DNA of 64,000 nt, taken from assembly GCA_013519935.1 (NCBI GenBank), contig JACDUA010000016.1, positions 1 to 64,000 of the forward strand, given 5' to 3'. This DNA comes from Ectothiorhodospiraceae bacterium WFHF3C12. GTDB taxonomy: Bacteria; Pseudomonadota; Gammaproteobacteria; Nitrococcales; Nitrococcaceae. The notes beneath the pieces are model-generated. The model was not told the origin of the DNA. It was given only the letters and a program-made list of their open reading frames with translations, and ran no database searches. The position numbers and the translations under genes were made by a program. Of this stretch, positions 17,086 through 26,408 are shown one piece after another. The first letter of the stretch is position 1. Every line of letters starts with the position of its first letter.

Positions 17086-17745
17086 ATGAACGCTGGCACG
17101 CTTTTTATCGGCAACAAGAACTACTCGTCCTGGTCGCTGCGGCCGTGGCTATTGCTGCAACACTTCGGGGTGCCGTTCCGGGAGCACCGCCTGCCGCTGC
17201 TGTCGCCGACCTTCCACGAGGCCGTGGGCCAGGCGCTGCCCGCCGGCAAAGTGCCGGTGCTGGAGCTGCCGGACGGCACCCGGGTGTGGGAGTCGCTGGC
17301 GATCTGCGAGACGGTCTCGGAGCGCTTCCTCGACGGCGGCGGCTGGCCGGCCGACCCCGACGCCCGCTCGGTAGCCCGCTCAGTCAGCGCGGAGATGCAC
17401 GCCGGCTTCGGCGCATTGCGCGCGGAAATGCCGATGAATTGCCGCGCTTGCGAACGCCATGTCCAGCGAACGCCCGGGCTGGAACGGGACATCGAACGGA
17501 TCCGGGCTATCTGGATCGAGTGCCGGGAACGCTGGGGAGCGTCCGGCCCCTGGCTGTTCGGGGACTTTTCCATCGCCGATGCCATGTACGCACCCGTGGT
17601 CTCGCGTTTTCAGACCTACGGCGTCGACGCAGGGCCGGCCAACGAATACATGGCGACACTACTGGAGCACCCGGCTATGCAGCGCTGGTACGCGGATGCC
17701 GCCGCCGAGCTGGAAGCCCTGCCGAGCATGGAGCTCGGCGCATGA
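17086..17745 (+). CDS. glutathione S-transferase family protein
   Basis: A 219-residue two-domain GST. The thioredoxin-like N-terminal domain has [48 protein letters not shown] (glutathione-contacting VPVL and E-S region). The helical C-terminal domain holds [21 protein letters not shown] with the N-capping D. The substrate is unknown. ATG 17086 matches the family N-terminus; the open frame reaches back to 17026. Its stop overlaps the csaA start (ATGA), so the two are translationally coupled. Confidence 0.92.
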   Translation: MNAGTLFIGNKNYSSWSLRPWLLLQHFGVPFREHRLPLLSPTFHEAVGQALPAGKVPVLELPDGTRVWESLAICETVSERFLDGGGWPADPDARSVARSVSAEMHAGFGALRAEMPMNCRACERHVQRTPGLERDIERIRAIWIECRERWGASGPWLFGDFSIADAMYAPVVSRFQTYGVDAGPANEYMATLLEHPAMQRWYADAAAELEALPSMELGA

Positions 17746-18086
17746 CCGGGGACTACATCGAGTGGCAGGACTTCGAGCGGGTGGAGCTGCGCGTCGGCAC
17801 GGTGATCGAGGCGGAACCGTTTCCGGAGGCCCGCCGGCCGGCGATACGGATGCGGGTGGATTTCGGCCCCGAAATCGGCGTCCTGCGGTCGAGCGCCCAG
17901 ATCACCGATCTGTACGAGCCCGAAGCGCTGGTCGGGCGGCAGGTGGTGGCCGTGGTCAACTTTCCGCCCAAACAGATCGGTCCGATCATGTCGCAGTGCC
18001 TGGTGACCGGCTTCCGGGATGAAAACGGCGCCATCGTTCTGGCCGTGCCGGACGGCAAGGTGCCCGACGGCAGCCGGCTGATCTGA
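17742..18086 (+). CDS. csaA: CsaA-type tRNA-binding-domain protein
   Basis: A 114-residue single OB-fold protein, [28 protein letters not shown] ... [44 protein letters not shown]. This matches the CsaA family, related to the C-terminal domain of methionyl-tRNA synthetase. CsaA has been described as a secretion-related chaperone in Bacillus; in other bacteria the role is unclear. It shares an ATGA overlap with the preceding GST gene. Confidence 0.93.
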   Translation: MTGDYIEWQDFERVELRVGTVIEAEPFPEARRPAIRMRVDFGPEIGVLRSSAQITDLYEPEALVGRQVVAVVNFPPKQIGPIMSQCLVTGFRDENGAIVLAVPDGKVPDGSRLI

Positions 18087-18252
18087 GGCGGCCGCGACAA
18101 GTGCCGACCCGTCGCCGCGGGGACGCGCCTCCCACTCCCGATCCCGGTCCCCCGCACCCCCACCCAGGAGGCGAGATACCGGTCACGAGCGACCGCGTGC
18201 GGTGACGGGTCGAACCCTTGGCCGCCACGGCCAGGCGACGTACGCTCAAACC

Positions 18253-19251
18253 ATGACCGGGCAACTGGACTATCACAGCATCTGGCAGGGCCCTCTCTAC
18301 GAGGGCGTTGACGAGACCACGTTCCACACCGAAGCGCCGGGCGCGGACCTGTTCTGCCGTTGCTGGCGACCCGCCGCCGAGGCCGTGGCCGCCGTTCAAC
18401 TGGTGCACGGGATGGCCGAGCACAGCGGCCGCTACCGCCACGTGGCCTCGGTCCTGGCCAGCCGCGGCTGGGTCGTTTACGCCCACGATCATCGCGGGCA
18501 CGGGCATACCGCGGTGAACCGCAACCGCCTGGGACTGCTCGCGGAGAAAGGCGGCTGGCGGCACGCGGTCGACGATGTCCACCGGATCAACGAGCACATC
18601 GGGGGCGAGCATCCCGAACTGCCCGTTGCCCTGGTTGGCCACAGCATGGGGTCCTTTCTGGCCCAGCATTACGCCATCGAGCACGGCGAGCGCCTGGCCG
18701 CCCTGGTGCTGTCGGGCTCCGACAACCGCAGCGACCTCTCGGCACTGGTCGGCAGTTTTCTCGCCGGCACCATCGCGCGACTGCGCGGCCCGGGCCACCG
18801 TAGCGGACTGCTGCGTCACATGACCACCGGCGCGTTCCGCCGCCAGATCGACGATGCGGACAGCCAGGCGGCCTGGCTGAGCCGGGACCGGGCGGTTGTC
18901 AGGGCGTTCGAGGACGATCCGCTCACCGGCTTCGAGCCCAGTGCCGCCATGTGGCGGGACATCCTACGCGGGGTCCACTTCATCGGCCGCACGTCCAATC
19001 GCAGCCACGTGCCGCCCGCGCTGCCGGTGCTGCTCATGGTGGGGGGCGCCGATCCGCTCAGCGACGGCGGCCGCCGCGTCCGGCTGTTGGCCGAGGCCTA
19101 CCGCAAGGCCGGTCTGAGGGATGTCAGCGTCCGGGAGTACCCCCTGGCCCGCCACGAGGTCTTCAACGAGATCAACCGCACCGAGGTCCTGGCGGATCTG
19201 GTGGACTGGCTGGCTTCAAGGTTGTCCTCCGGCGAGGAAAGCGGCGCGTGA
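18253..19251 (+). CDS. alpha/beta hydrolase, monoacylglycerol lipase-like
   Basis: A 332-residue hydrolase with VQLVHGMAEHSGRYRHVASVLASRGWVVYAHDHRGHGHT at the oxyanion side. The nucleophile elbow is GHSMG, the acid is in VGGADPLSDGGR, and the catalytic His is in LARHEVFNEI. The HGMAEHSGRY and DHRGHGxS patterns are those of lysophospholipase/monoacylglycerol lipases. It has no signal peptide. ATG 18253 is preferred to the upstream GTG 18202 because the family begins near the FHTEAPGADLFCRCW strand. It stands alone, with a 223-nt gap to the next gene. Confidence 0.88.
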   Translation: MTGQLDYHSIWQGPLYEGVDETTFHTEAPGADLFCRCWRPAAEAVAAVQLVHGMAEHSGRYRHVASVLASRGWVVYAHDHRGHGHTAVNRNRLGLLAEKGGWRHAVDDVHRINEHIGGEHPELPVALVGHSMGSFLAQHYAIEHGERLAALVLSGSDNRSDLSALVGSFLAGTIARLRGPGHRSGLLRHMTTGAFRRQIDDADSQAAWLSRDRAVVRAFEDDPLTGFEPSAAMWRDILRGVHFIGRTSNRSHVPPALPVLLMVGGADPLSDGGRRVRLLAEAYRKAGLRDVSVREYPLARHEVFNEINRTEVLADLVDWLASRLSSGEESGA

Positions 19252-19367
19252 GGCCGGCCAGAATGACGGCTTTGGGCGCGACGGCAAGCGTTTTCCCATC
19301 CAGCGCGTGCATGGCCGTGATGTTCCTGGAGGCCACCTTGGGTTAGGATCGGACGGGCCGGGAACCC

Positions 19368-19394
19368 GTACACTTCGGAAATGTCGAAGTGTAC
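19368..19394. promoter_or_regulatory. 10-bp perfect dyad upstream of the BI-1 promoter
   Basis: GTACACTTCG (19368-19377) and CGAAGTGTAC (19385-19394) form a perfect inverted repeat with spacer GAAATGT. It ends 17 nt before the -35 of the candidate promoter. It could be a regulator site. Confidence 0.45.
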
Positions 19395-19411
19395 GGAAAG
19401 CATCATCGAAT

Positions 19412-19439
19412 TTGATCCGGCATTCCGCGACCGCATAAT
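19412..19439 (+). promoter_or_regulatory. candidate sigma70 promoter of the BI-1/YccA gene
   Basis: TTGATC (19412-19417) and CATAAT (19434-19439) with a 16-nt spacer lie 36 nt before the start codon at 19475. AAGGTGGAG provides a ribosome binding site in between. Confidence 0.5.
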
Positions 19440-19474
19440 GGCGGCATGGATACCGAACGCTAAGGTGGAGAACC

Positions 19475-20143
19475 ATGGCAATTTCCCAAGGAACCGTTTC
19501 CCGCACTGAACAACAGGCGCTGGTCGTCAACAAGGTGCTGCGCAACACCTACGCGCTGCTGTCGATGACGCTGCTGTTCAGCGCCGTCACGGCCGGTGTC
19601 GCGGCGACGCTGAACCTGCCCCATCCGGGCCTGATCATCACCCTGGTGGGTTACTTCGGCCTGCTGTTCGCCACGACCAAGACCCGCAACAGTGTCTGGG
19701 GGCTGTTCTTCGTCTTCGCCCTGACCGGCTTCATGGGTTACACCATCGGGCCGATCATCAACGCCTATCTGAGCCTGGCCAACGGCAGCACCATCGTCGC
19801 CATGGCCTTCGGCGGCACGGCGGCGAACTTCCTGGGCCTGTCCGCCTACGCGCTGATCTCCCGCAAGGACTTCAGCTTCATGGGCGGCTTCCTGATGGCG
19901 GGCATCATCGTCGCGTTCCTGGCCAGCCTCGGCGCGGTGCTGTTCAGCATCCCGGCCCTGTCACTGGCCGCCTCGGCCGCCTTCGTGCTGCTGATGTCCG
20001 GGCTGATCCTGTATCAGACCAGCGAGATCATCCACGGCGGCGAGACCAACTACATCATGGCGACGGTCACGCTGTTCGTGGCGATCTACAACATGTTCCT
20101 CAGCCTGCTGCAGCTGCTCGGCTTCTTCATGGGCGAGGAATAA
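19475..20143 (+). CDS. yccA: Bax inhibitor-1/YccA family membrane protein
   Basis: A 222-residue inner-membrane protein with seven hydrophobic helices. It has the BI-1 family motifs FALTGFMGYTIGPIINAYL, AFGGTAANFLGLSAYALISRKDFSFMGGFL and a polar C-terminal helix (YQTSEIIHGGETNYIMATVTLFVAIYNMFLSLLQLLGFF). In E. coli, YccA binds and modulates the FtsH protease; other BI-1 members are pH-sensitive calcium leak channels. It is a single-gene unit with a candidate promoter, an upstream 10-bp dyad, and a clear terminator. Confidence 0.93.
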   Translation: MAISQGTVSRTEQQALVVNKVLRNTYALLSMTLLFSAVTAGVAATLNLPHPGLIITLVGYFGLLFATTKTRNSVWGLFFVFALTGFMGYTIGPIINAYLSLANGSTIVAMAFGGTAANFLGLSAYALISRKDFSFMGGFLMAGIIVAFLASLGAVLFSIPALSLAASAAFVLLMSGLILYQTSEIIHGGETNYIMATVTLFVAIYNMFLSLLQLLGFFMGEE

Positions 20144-20168
20144 TCGCAACCGCGCAGATCGATATACC

Positions 20169-20198
20169 ACGGCCCTCTCCGGAGGGCCGTTTCTTTTT
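20169..20198 (+). terminator. rho-independent terminator of the BI-1 gene
   Basis: The stem ACGGCCCTC / GAGGGCCGT with a short TCCG loop is followed by TTCTTTTT (to 20198), 26 nt after the stop codon. It is a textbook intrinsic terminator. Confidence 0.9.
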
Positions 20199-20203
20199 GT
20201 ACC

Positions 20204-20383
20204 AGCCACAGATGGACACAGATAAACACGGATTGGTGAATCCCTTCCGGACCTTTAGGGCCGGGCCCGGCGCGAGACAGCCTTATTGGAAATCGCGGCG
20301 GGGTCGCCGCTCCCACGGGGCCACTCGCCAGCTTACATGGGCATTACAGCATTATCTGTGTTTATCTGTGTCCATCTGTGGCT
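20204..20383. repeat. A element copy 1 (26-bp perfect terminal inverted repeats)
   Basis: The ends, 20204-20229 (AGCCACAGATGGACACAGAT...) and 20358-20383 (...ATCTGTGTCCATCTGTGGCT), are perfect reverse complements over 26 bp. The 180-bp unit fills the gap between the BI-1 terminator and hemF, ending 29 nt before the hemF start. Its interior keeps one arm of a REP-like motif (GCGGCGGGGTCGCCGCTCCC). There is no transposase and no plausible gene. Confidence 0.9.
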
Positions 20384-20385
20384 AA

Positions 20386-21312
<927 letters not shown>

Positions 21313-21537
21313 CGGAACGACGCGGCCGCCCCGGCGGGCGACCGATTGGAAAGCAGGGCCAGCGCGCATTATGCTTACGGCGGAGAACAACAATCCCTTG
21401 CGCGTACCGCAAACCATGCCCCCGCGGCTCCTGCCGGCGGGTTCGGCCACCGCGCCCAAAAGGCACGGTGATTGCGAGCCAACCATGCTCCCATTGCCGC
21501 ACCCCCGTGCAATCCGCGGACAACCCAGAGGTGAGCA

Positions 21538-24219
21538 ATGGCTGCGAAGCTCCGTCCGACCCCGATCGCGGGTGACCCCGATCCCACCGAGACCCAGGAA
21601 TGGCTGGAGGCCCTGGAGGCCGTAATCGAGTACGAGGGCCCGGAACGCGCCCACTTCCTGCTCGAAGCCCTGGCGGACAAGGCCCGGCGGCGCGGCTCCG
21701 ATGCGCCCTTCAAGGCGACCACCGCCTACCAGAACACCATTCCGCCCCACATGGAGGAACGCTCGCCGGGGGACCCCGCCCTGGAGTGGCGGCTGCGCTC
21801 GTTCATGCGCTGGAACGCCATGGCCATGGTGGTCCAGGCGAACAAGGAACGGGAGGGCATCGGCGGTCACATCGCCAGTTACGCCTCCTCCGCGACGCTC
21901 TACGAAGTGGGCTTCAACCACTTCTGGCACGCCCCCAGCGAGAACCACGGCGGCGATCTGGTCTTCATTCAGGGTCATTCAGCGCCCGGCGTCTATGCCC
22001 GTGCGTACCTGGAAGGGCGCCTCACCGAGGAGCAGCTGCACAATTTCCGGGGTGACTGCCATCCCAACGGGATCAGCTCCTATCCCCATCCCTGGCTCAT
22101 GCCGGATTTCTGGCAGCTGCCGACGGTCTCCATGGGCCTCGGCCCGATCATGGGCATCTACCAGGCCCGGTTCCTGAAATACCTGCACAACCGTGGCCTG
22201 GCGGACACCAGCAACCGCAAGGTCTGGGTATTCTGCGGCGACGGGGAGATGGACGAGCCGGAATCCCTGGGCGCCATCGGACTGGCCGCCCGCGAGGGGC
22301 TGGACAACCTGATCTTCGTGGTCAACTGCAACCTGCAGCGCCTGGACGGCCCGGTACGCGGCAACGGCAAGATCATCCAGGAGCTGGAGGGCGAGTTCCG
22401 CGGTGCCGGCTGGAACGTGCTCAAGGTCATCTGGGGCAGCTACTGGGATCCGCTGCTCGCCAAGGACTACCAGGGCCTGCTGCGCCAGCGCATGGAAGAG
22501 TGCATCGACGGCGAGTACCAGAACTTCAAGGCCAAGGGCGGCGCCTATACGCGGGAGCACTTCTTCGGCAAGTACCCCGAGCTCAAGCAGATGGTCTCCA
22601 ACATGTCGGACGACGACATCTGGCGGCTCAACCGCGGCGGCCACGATCCGCACAAGATCTACGCCGCCTACCACGCGGCGGTGAATCATACGGGCCAGCC
22701 CACCGTGATCCTCGCCAAGACCGTGAAGGGCTACGGCATGGGCGAGGCCGGCGAGGGCCAGAACATCACCCATCAGCAGAAGAAGATGGGCGAGCACGCC
22801 CTTAAGCAGTTCCGCGACCGATTCCAGATTCCCATCTCGGACGAGGACATCGCCAAGGCGCCGTTCTACAAGCCGCCGGAGGACTCACCGGAGATGAAGT
22901 ATCTCCACGACCGGCGCCGCGACCTGGGCGGCTACCTGCCAGCCCGCCGGGAGGACGCGCCATCCCTGGCCATCCCGGATCTGGATGCCTTCGAGGTCCT
23001 GCTCAAGGACAGCGAGGACCGGGAGATGTCCACCACCATGGCCTTCGTCCGGGCCCTGGCCATCCTCCAGCGGGACAAGACCATCGGCCCGCACCTGGTC
23101 CCCATCGTCCCCGACGAGGCCCGCACCTTCGGCATGGAAGGGCTGTTCCGGCAGATGGGCATCTACTCGCCCAAGGGCCAGCTCTACGAGCCCCAGGACG
23201 CCGACCAGCTGATGTATTACAAGGAGGACAAGAAGGGGCAGATTCTCCAGGAGGGCATCAACGAGGCCGGCTCCACCTCCTCCTGGATCGCCGCGGCCAC
23301 GGCCTACGCGAACCACGGCGTGAACGTGATCCCGTTCTATGCCTTCTACTCCATGTTCGGCTTCCAGCGGGTGGGCGATCTGCTCTGGGCCGCCGGCGAC
23401 ATGCAGGCGCGGGGCTTTCTCATGGGCGGTACCGCCGGGCGTACCACGCTCAATGGCGAGGGCCTGCAGCACCAGGACGGCCACAGCCACCTGGCCGCCT
23501 CTACGATACCCAACTGTATCGCCTACGATCCGACCTTCCCCTACGAGATGGCGGTGATCATTCAGGACGGCCTGCGTCGCATGTTCCGCAACCAGGAGAA
23601 CGTCTTCTACTACATCACCATGATGAACGAGAACTACCCGCAGCCGGCCATGCCCAAGGGCGCCGAGGAGGACATCCGCAAGGGCATGTACCTGTTCCAG
23701 GAAGGCCGCAAGGGCAAGCACAAGGTACAGCTGCTGGGCTCGGGCACCATCCTGCGGGAGGTCATCGCCGCCGCGGACCTGCTGCGCGATGACTGGAAGG
23801 TGGAGGCGGACATCTGGAGCTGCCCGTCGTTCACGGAGCTGCGCCGCGACGGCATCGACGCCGAGCGCTGGAACATGCTCCACCCCACCAGCAAGAAACC
23901 GCGCAAGAGCTTCGTGGAGACGCAGCTCGCCGGTCGTCAGGGCCCGGCCGTGGCGTCCACGGACTACATGCGCGCTTTCGCCGACCAGATCCGGCCGTAC
24001 GTCACTGACCGGCGCTACCTGGTCCTGGGCACCGACGGCTTCGGCCGCTCGGATACCCGCGAGGCCCTGCGCCAGTTCTTCGAGGTGGATCGCTACTACG
24101 TCACGGTGGCCGCGCTGAAGGCCCTGGCCGACGATGGCGAGGTCCCGGCGAAGACGGTTACCGAGGCCATGAAGAAATATGGCATCGACCCGGACAAGCC
24201 GAACCCGGTGACGGTGTAA
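21538..24219 (+). CDS. aceE: pyruvate dehydrogenase E1 component (homodimeric)
   Basis: An 893-residue thiamine-diphosphate enzyme that decarboxylates pyruvate and acetylates the lipoyl groups of AceF. The TPP/Mg motif is GDGEMDEPESLGAIGLAAREGLDNLIFVVNCNLQ, about residues 238-270. Other E1 landmarks are GHIASYASSATLYEVGFNHFW, RTTLNGEGLQHQDGHSHL and GTDGFGRSDTREALR. Length matches the gammaproteobacterial alpha2-type E1. The ATG follows AGAGGTGAGC. The 225-nt upstream region should hold the promoter; no pdhR-type gene is present. The aceF gene is separated by an A element rather than a short operon spacer. Confidence 0.97.
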   Translation: MAAKLRPTPIAGDPDPTETQEWLEALEAVIEYEGPERAHFLLEALADKARRRGSDAPFKATTAYQNTIPPHMEERSPGDPALEWRLRSFMRWNAMAMVVQANKEREGIGGHIASYASSATLYEVGFNHFWHAPSENHGGDLVFIQGHSAPGVYARAYLEGRLTEEQLHNFRGDCHPNGISSYPHPWLMPDFWQLPTVSMGLGPIMGIYQARFLKYLHNRGLADTSNRKVWVFCGDGEMDEPESLGAIGLAAREGLDNLIFVVNCNLQRLDGPVRGNGKIIQELEGEFRGAGWNVLKVIWGSYWDPLLAKDYQGLLRQRMEECIDGEYQNFKAKGGAYTREHFFGKYPELKQMVSNMSDDDIWRLNRGGHDPHKIYAAYHAAVNHTGQPTVILAKTVKGYGMGEAGEGQNITHQQKKMGEHALKQFRDRFQIPISDEDIAKAPFYKPPEDSPEMKYLHDRRRDLGGYLPARREDAPSLAIPDLDAFEVLLKDSEDREMSTTMAFVRALAILQRDKTIGPHLVPIVPDEARTFGMEGLFRQMGIYSPKGQLYEPQDADQLMYYKEDKKGQILQEGINEAGSTSSWIAAATAYANHGVNVIPFYAFYSMFGFQRVGDLLWAAGDMQARGFLMGGTAGRTTLNGEGLQHQDGHSHLAASTIPNCIAYDPTFPYEMAVIIQDGLRRMFRNQENVFYYITMMNENYPQPAMPKGAEEDIRKGMYLFQEGRKGKHKVQLLGSGTILREVIAAADLLRDDWKVEADIWSCPSFTELRRDGIDAERWNMLHPTSKKPRKSFVETQLAGRQGPAVASTDYMRAFADQIRPYVTDRRYLVLGTDGFGRSDTREALRQFFEVDRYYVTVAALKALADDGEVPAKTVTEAMKKYGIDPDKPNPVTV

Positions 24220-24243
24220 GCAGCGAACGTCAAAAACTTCTTT

Positions 24244-24407
24244 AGCCACAGATGGACACGGATGAACACAGATTGATTGAGGTCCGTGCTGTTGTAGGAG
24301 CGCCGCGAGGCGCGATCGGTTCGTCGTCGTAACCCGCCCGATCGCGGCTTGCGCCGCTCCTACAGGTGCTGAATCGAATCTGTGGCAATCGGTGTTCATC
24401 TGTGGCT
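24244..24407. repeat. A element copy 2 between aceE and aceF
   Basis: The unit runs from AGCCACAGATGGACACGGATGAACAC to GTGTTCATCTGTGGCT at the right end. The inner right arm is imperfect (AATCTGTGGCAATCGGT). The 164-bp unit begins 24 nt after the aceE stop and ends 21 nt before the aceF start. Nested inside is a REP-like palindrome, TGTAGGAGCGCCGCGAGGCG ... GCTTGCGCCGCTCCTACA (about 24292-24363). Confidence 0.9.
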
Positions 24408-24428
24408 GAAAACCAACGGATTTCACTC

Positions 24429-26147
24429 ATGGCACAAGTAAAAGAAATCACGGTCCCCGACATCGGCGACTTCGACGAAGTCGACGTTATCGAGGTCCTG
24501 GTCAAGCCCGGCGACAGCGTTCAGCCCGAGGACTCCCTGATCACCCTGGAATCCGACAAGGCCACCATGGAGGTCCCTTGTCCGGAGGCCGGCACGGTCC
24601 AGGAGGTGCTGGTCGGCACCGGCGACAAGGTCTCTGAGGGCACACCCATCATCAAGCTGGAGCCAGCCGCGGAGGGCAACGGCGGATCCGGCGCGGAACC
24701 GCCGCAGGAGGCGGAACAGCCGGCGCCGGAAAATGAGCCGGAACCGGCCACGGACGAAACCCCGTCCAGCGGTGGTACCGCCGCCGTGGAGGAAGTCACC
24801 GTGCCCGACATCGGCGACTTCGACGAAGTGGACGTCATCGAGGTGCTGGTGAAGGCGGGCGACGAGGTCCAGGCCGAAGACTCCCTGATTACCCTGGAGT
24901 CCGACAAGGCCACCATGGAGGTACCCGCCCCCAAGGCCGGGATCGTCGAGTCGGTGAAGATCAGTGTCGGGGACAAGGTCTCGGAGGGCACGCCCATCCT
25001 GACCCTGAAGGTGGCCGGCGGCGCCAGCGCTTCGGCCGCCGAGCCGTCCGAACCTTCACAACCGTCCCGGCCGGCACCGGCCGAGCAGCAGGCGGAGGAG
25101 GCGCCGCCGGCCCCCCAGGAGCCACCGGAAATCGCCGATGCCCATCCGCCCCAGCGTCATCACGAGGGCAGGGCATCGGAAGGTGGCGGGGCAGCGCCCG
25201 CCATCGACCACGAGGGTCACCGACTGGCCCACGCCAGTCCCTCCGTGCGCCGCTTCGCCCGGGAGCTGGGCGTGGACCTGTCGCGGGTGAAAGGCAGCGG
25301 GCCCAAGGACCGCATCCTCAAGGAGGACGTCCAGGCCTTCGTGAAGGGGGTCATCCAGGGGGCACCCACCGGCGCGGCGGCGGCCACCGGGACGGCGCCC
25401 GCCGCCGGCGGCGCCATCCCGGCCGTGGAGGTACCCGACTTCAGCAAGTTCGGCGAGGTGGAGCGCCAGGAGCTCACCCGCATCCAGAAGATCTCCGGGC
25501 CCCACCTGCACAAGAGCTGGCTCAATGTTCCCCACGTCACCCAGTTCGACGAGGCCGATATCACGGAGATGGAGGCCTTCCGCCAGTCCATGAAGAAGGA
25601 GGCCGAGGAACGCGGCGTGCGACTCACGCCGCTGGCCTTCCTCATCAGGGCCGTCGTGGCGGCGCTGAAGGAGCACCCGCGATTCAACAGCTCCCTGGCC
25701 CCCGAGGGCGACGCCCTGATCATGAAGAAGTACTACAACATCGGCGTGGCCGTGGACACGCCCGGCGGCCTGGTGGTGCCCGTGGTCAAGGGCGCCGACC
25801 AGCTCGGCATCTACGAGCTGGCCGAGGAGCTGGCGCGGCTGTCGAAGAAGGCCCGCGACGGCAAGCTCTCGCCCGGCGAAATGCAGGGCAGTAACTTCAG
25901 CATCTCCAGCCTGGGCGGCATCTCGGGTACGGCCTTCACGCCCATCGTCAACGCGCCGGAGGTGGCCATCCTGGGTGTGTCCAAGTCGGCGACCAAGCCG
26001 GTGTGGAACGGCAAGGAGTTCGAACCCCGGCTGATGCTGCCCCTGTCGCTGTCCTACGACCACCGGGTCATCGACGGCGCCATGGCGGCAAGGTTTACCG
26101 GCTTCCTCAACCGGGCGCTCGGCGACATCCGCCGGCTGCTGCTGTAA
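24429..26147 (+). CDS. aceF: pyruvate dehydrogenase E2, dihydrolipoyl acetyltransferase
   Basis: A 572-residue E2 core protein. Two lipoyl domains (about 3-76 and 120-195) share VPDIGDFDEVDVIEVLVK and ESDKATMEVP; the lipoylated lysines are K44 and K160. Acidic, Pro/Glu-rich linkers follow each. The E1/E3-binding domain is at about 278-313 (ASPSVRRFARELGVDLSRVKGSGPKDRILKED). The acetyltransferase domain carries His545 in SYDHRVIDGA. It transfers acetyl from lipoamide to CoA. ATG 24429 is used because the frame upstream of it is encoded by the A element. The ribosome binding site (AACGGA) is weak. Confidence 0.97.
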   Translation: MAQVKEITVPDIGDFDEVDVIEVLVKPGDSVQPEDSLITLESDKATMEVPCPEAGTVQEVLVGTGDKVSEGTPIIKLEPAAEGNGGSGAEPPQEAEQPAPENEPEPATDETPSSGGTAAVEEVTVPDIGDFDEVDVIEVLVKAGDEVQAEDSLITLESDKATMEVPAPKAGIVESVKISVGDKVSEGTPILTLKVAGGASASAAEPSEPSQPSRPAPAEQQAEEAPPAPQEPPEIADAHPPQRHHEGRASEGGGAAPAIDHEGHRLAHASPSVRRFARELGVDLSRVKGSGPKDRILKEDVQAFVKGVIQGAPTGAAAATGTAPAAGGAIPAVEVPDFSKFGEVERQELTRIQKISGPHLHKSWLNVPHVTQFDEADITEMEAFRQSMKKEAEERGVRLTPLAFLIRAVVAALKEHPRFNSSLAPEGDALIMKKYYNIGVAVDTPGGLVVPVVKGADQLGIYELAEELARLSKKARDGKLSPGEMQGSNFSISSLGGISGTAFTPIVNAPEVAILGVSKSATKPVWNGKEFEPRLMLPLSLSYDHRVIDGAMAARFTGFLNRALGDIRRLLL

Positions 26148-26166
26148 CCGGAAACCGAAAATTTTA

Positions 26167-26388
26167 AGCCACAGATGAACACGGATAGACACAGATATTT
26201 CCGCCGGTCGTTCATGGCCGTGTTCCACTTGTGGGAGGCGCGTCCTCGCGGCGACGGCGCTCCAGCCATCGCGGCGGGGACGCCGCTCCCACAGGGGAGT
26301 ACACCACTTCGGGGCAAATTCGACCGTAATAGTGGGTCTAGCGTCACGCTCTCGCGAAATCTGTGCGCATCTGTGTTCATCTGTGGCT
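26167..26388. repeat. A element copy 3 between aceF and lpd
   Basis: The 222-bp unit has ends AGCCACAGATGAACACGGAT and ATCTGTGTTCATCTGTGGCT. It starts 19 nt after the aceF stop and ends 20 nt before the lpd start. A REP-like palindrome is nested inside (GTGGGAGGCGCGTCC ... GGACGCCGCTCCCAC, about 26232-26293). Confidence 0.9.
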
Positions 26389-26408
26389 AAAGAAACACGG
26401 ACAAAACC

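Noticed and set aside
20197-20385. Short frames ending in LSVSICG or CPSVAKE across A elements
   Set aside because: These are translations of the repeat ends. They recur at each copy in different frames and are not genes.
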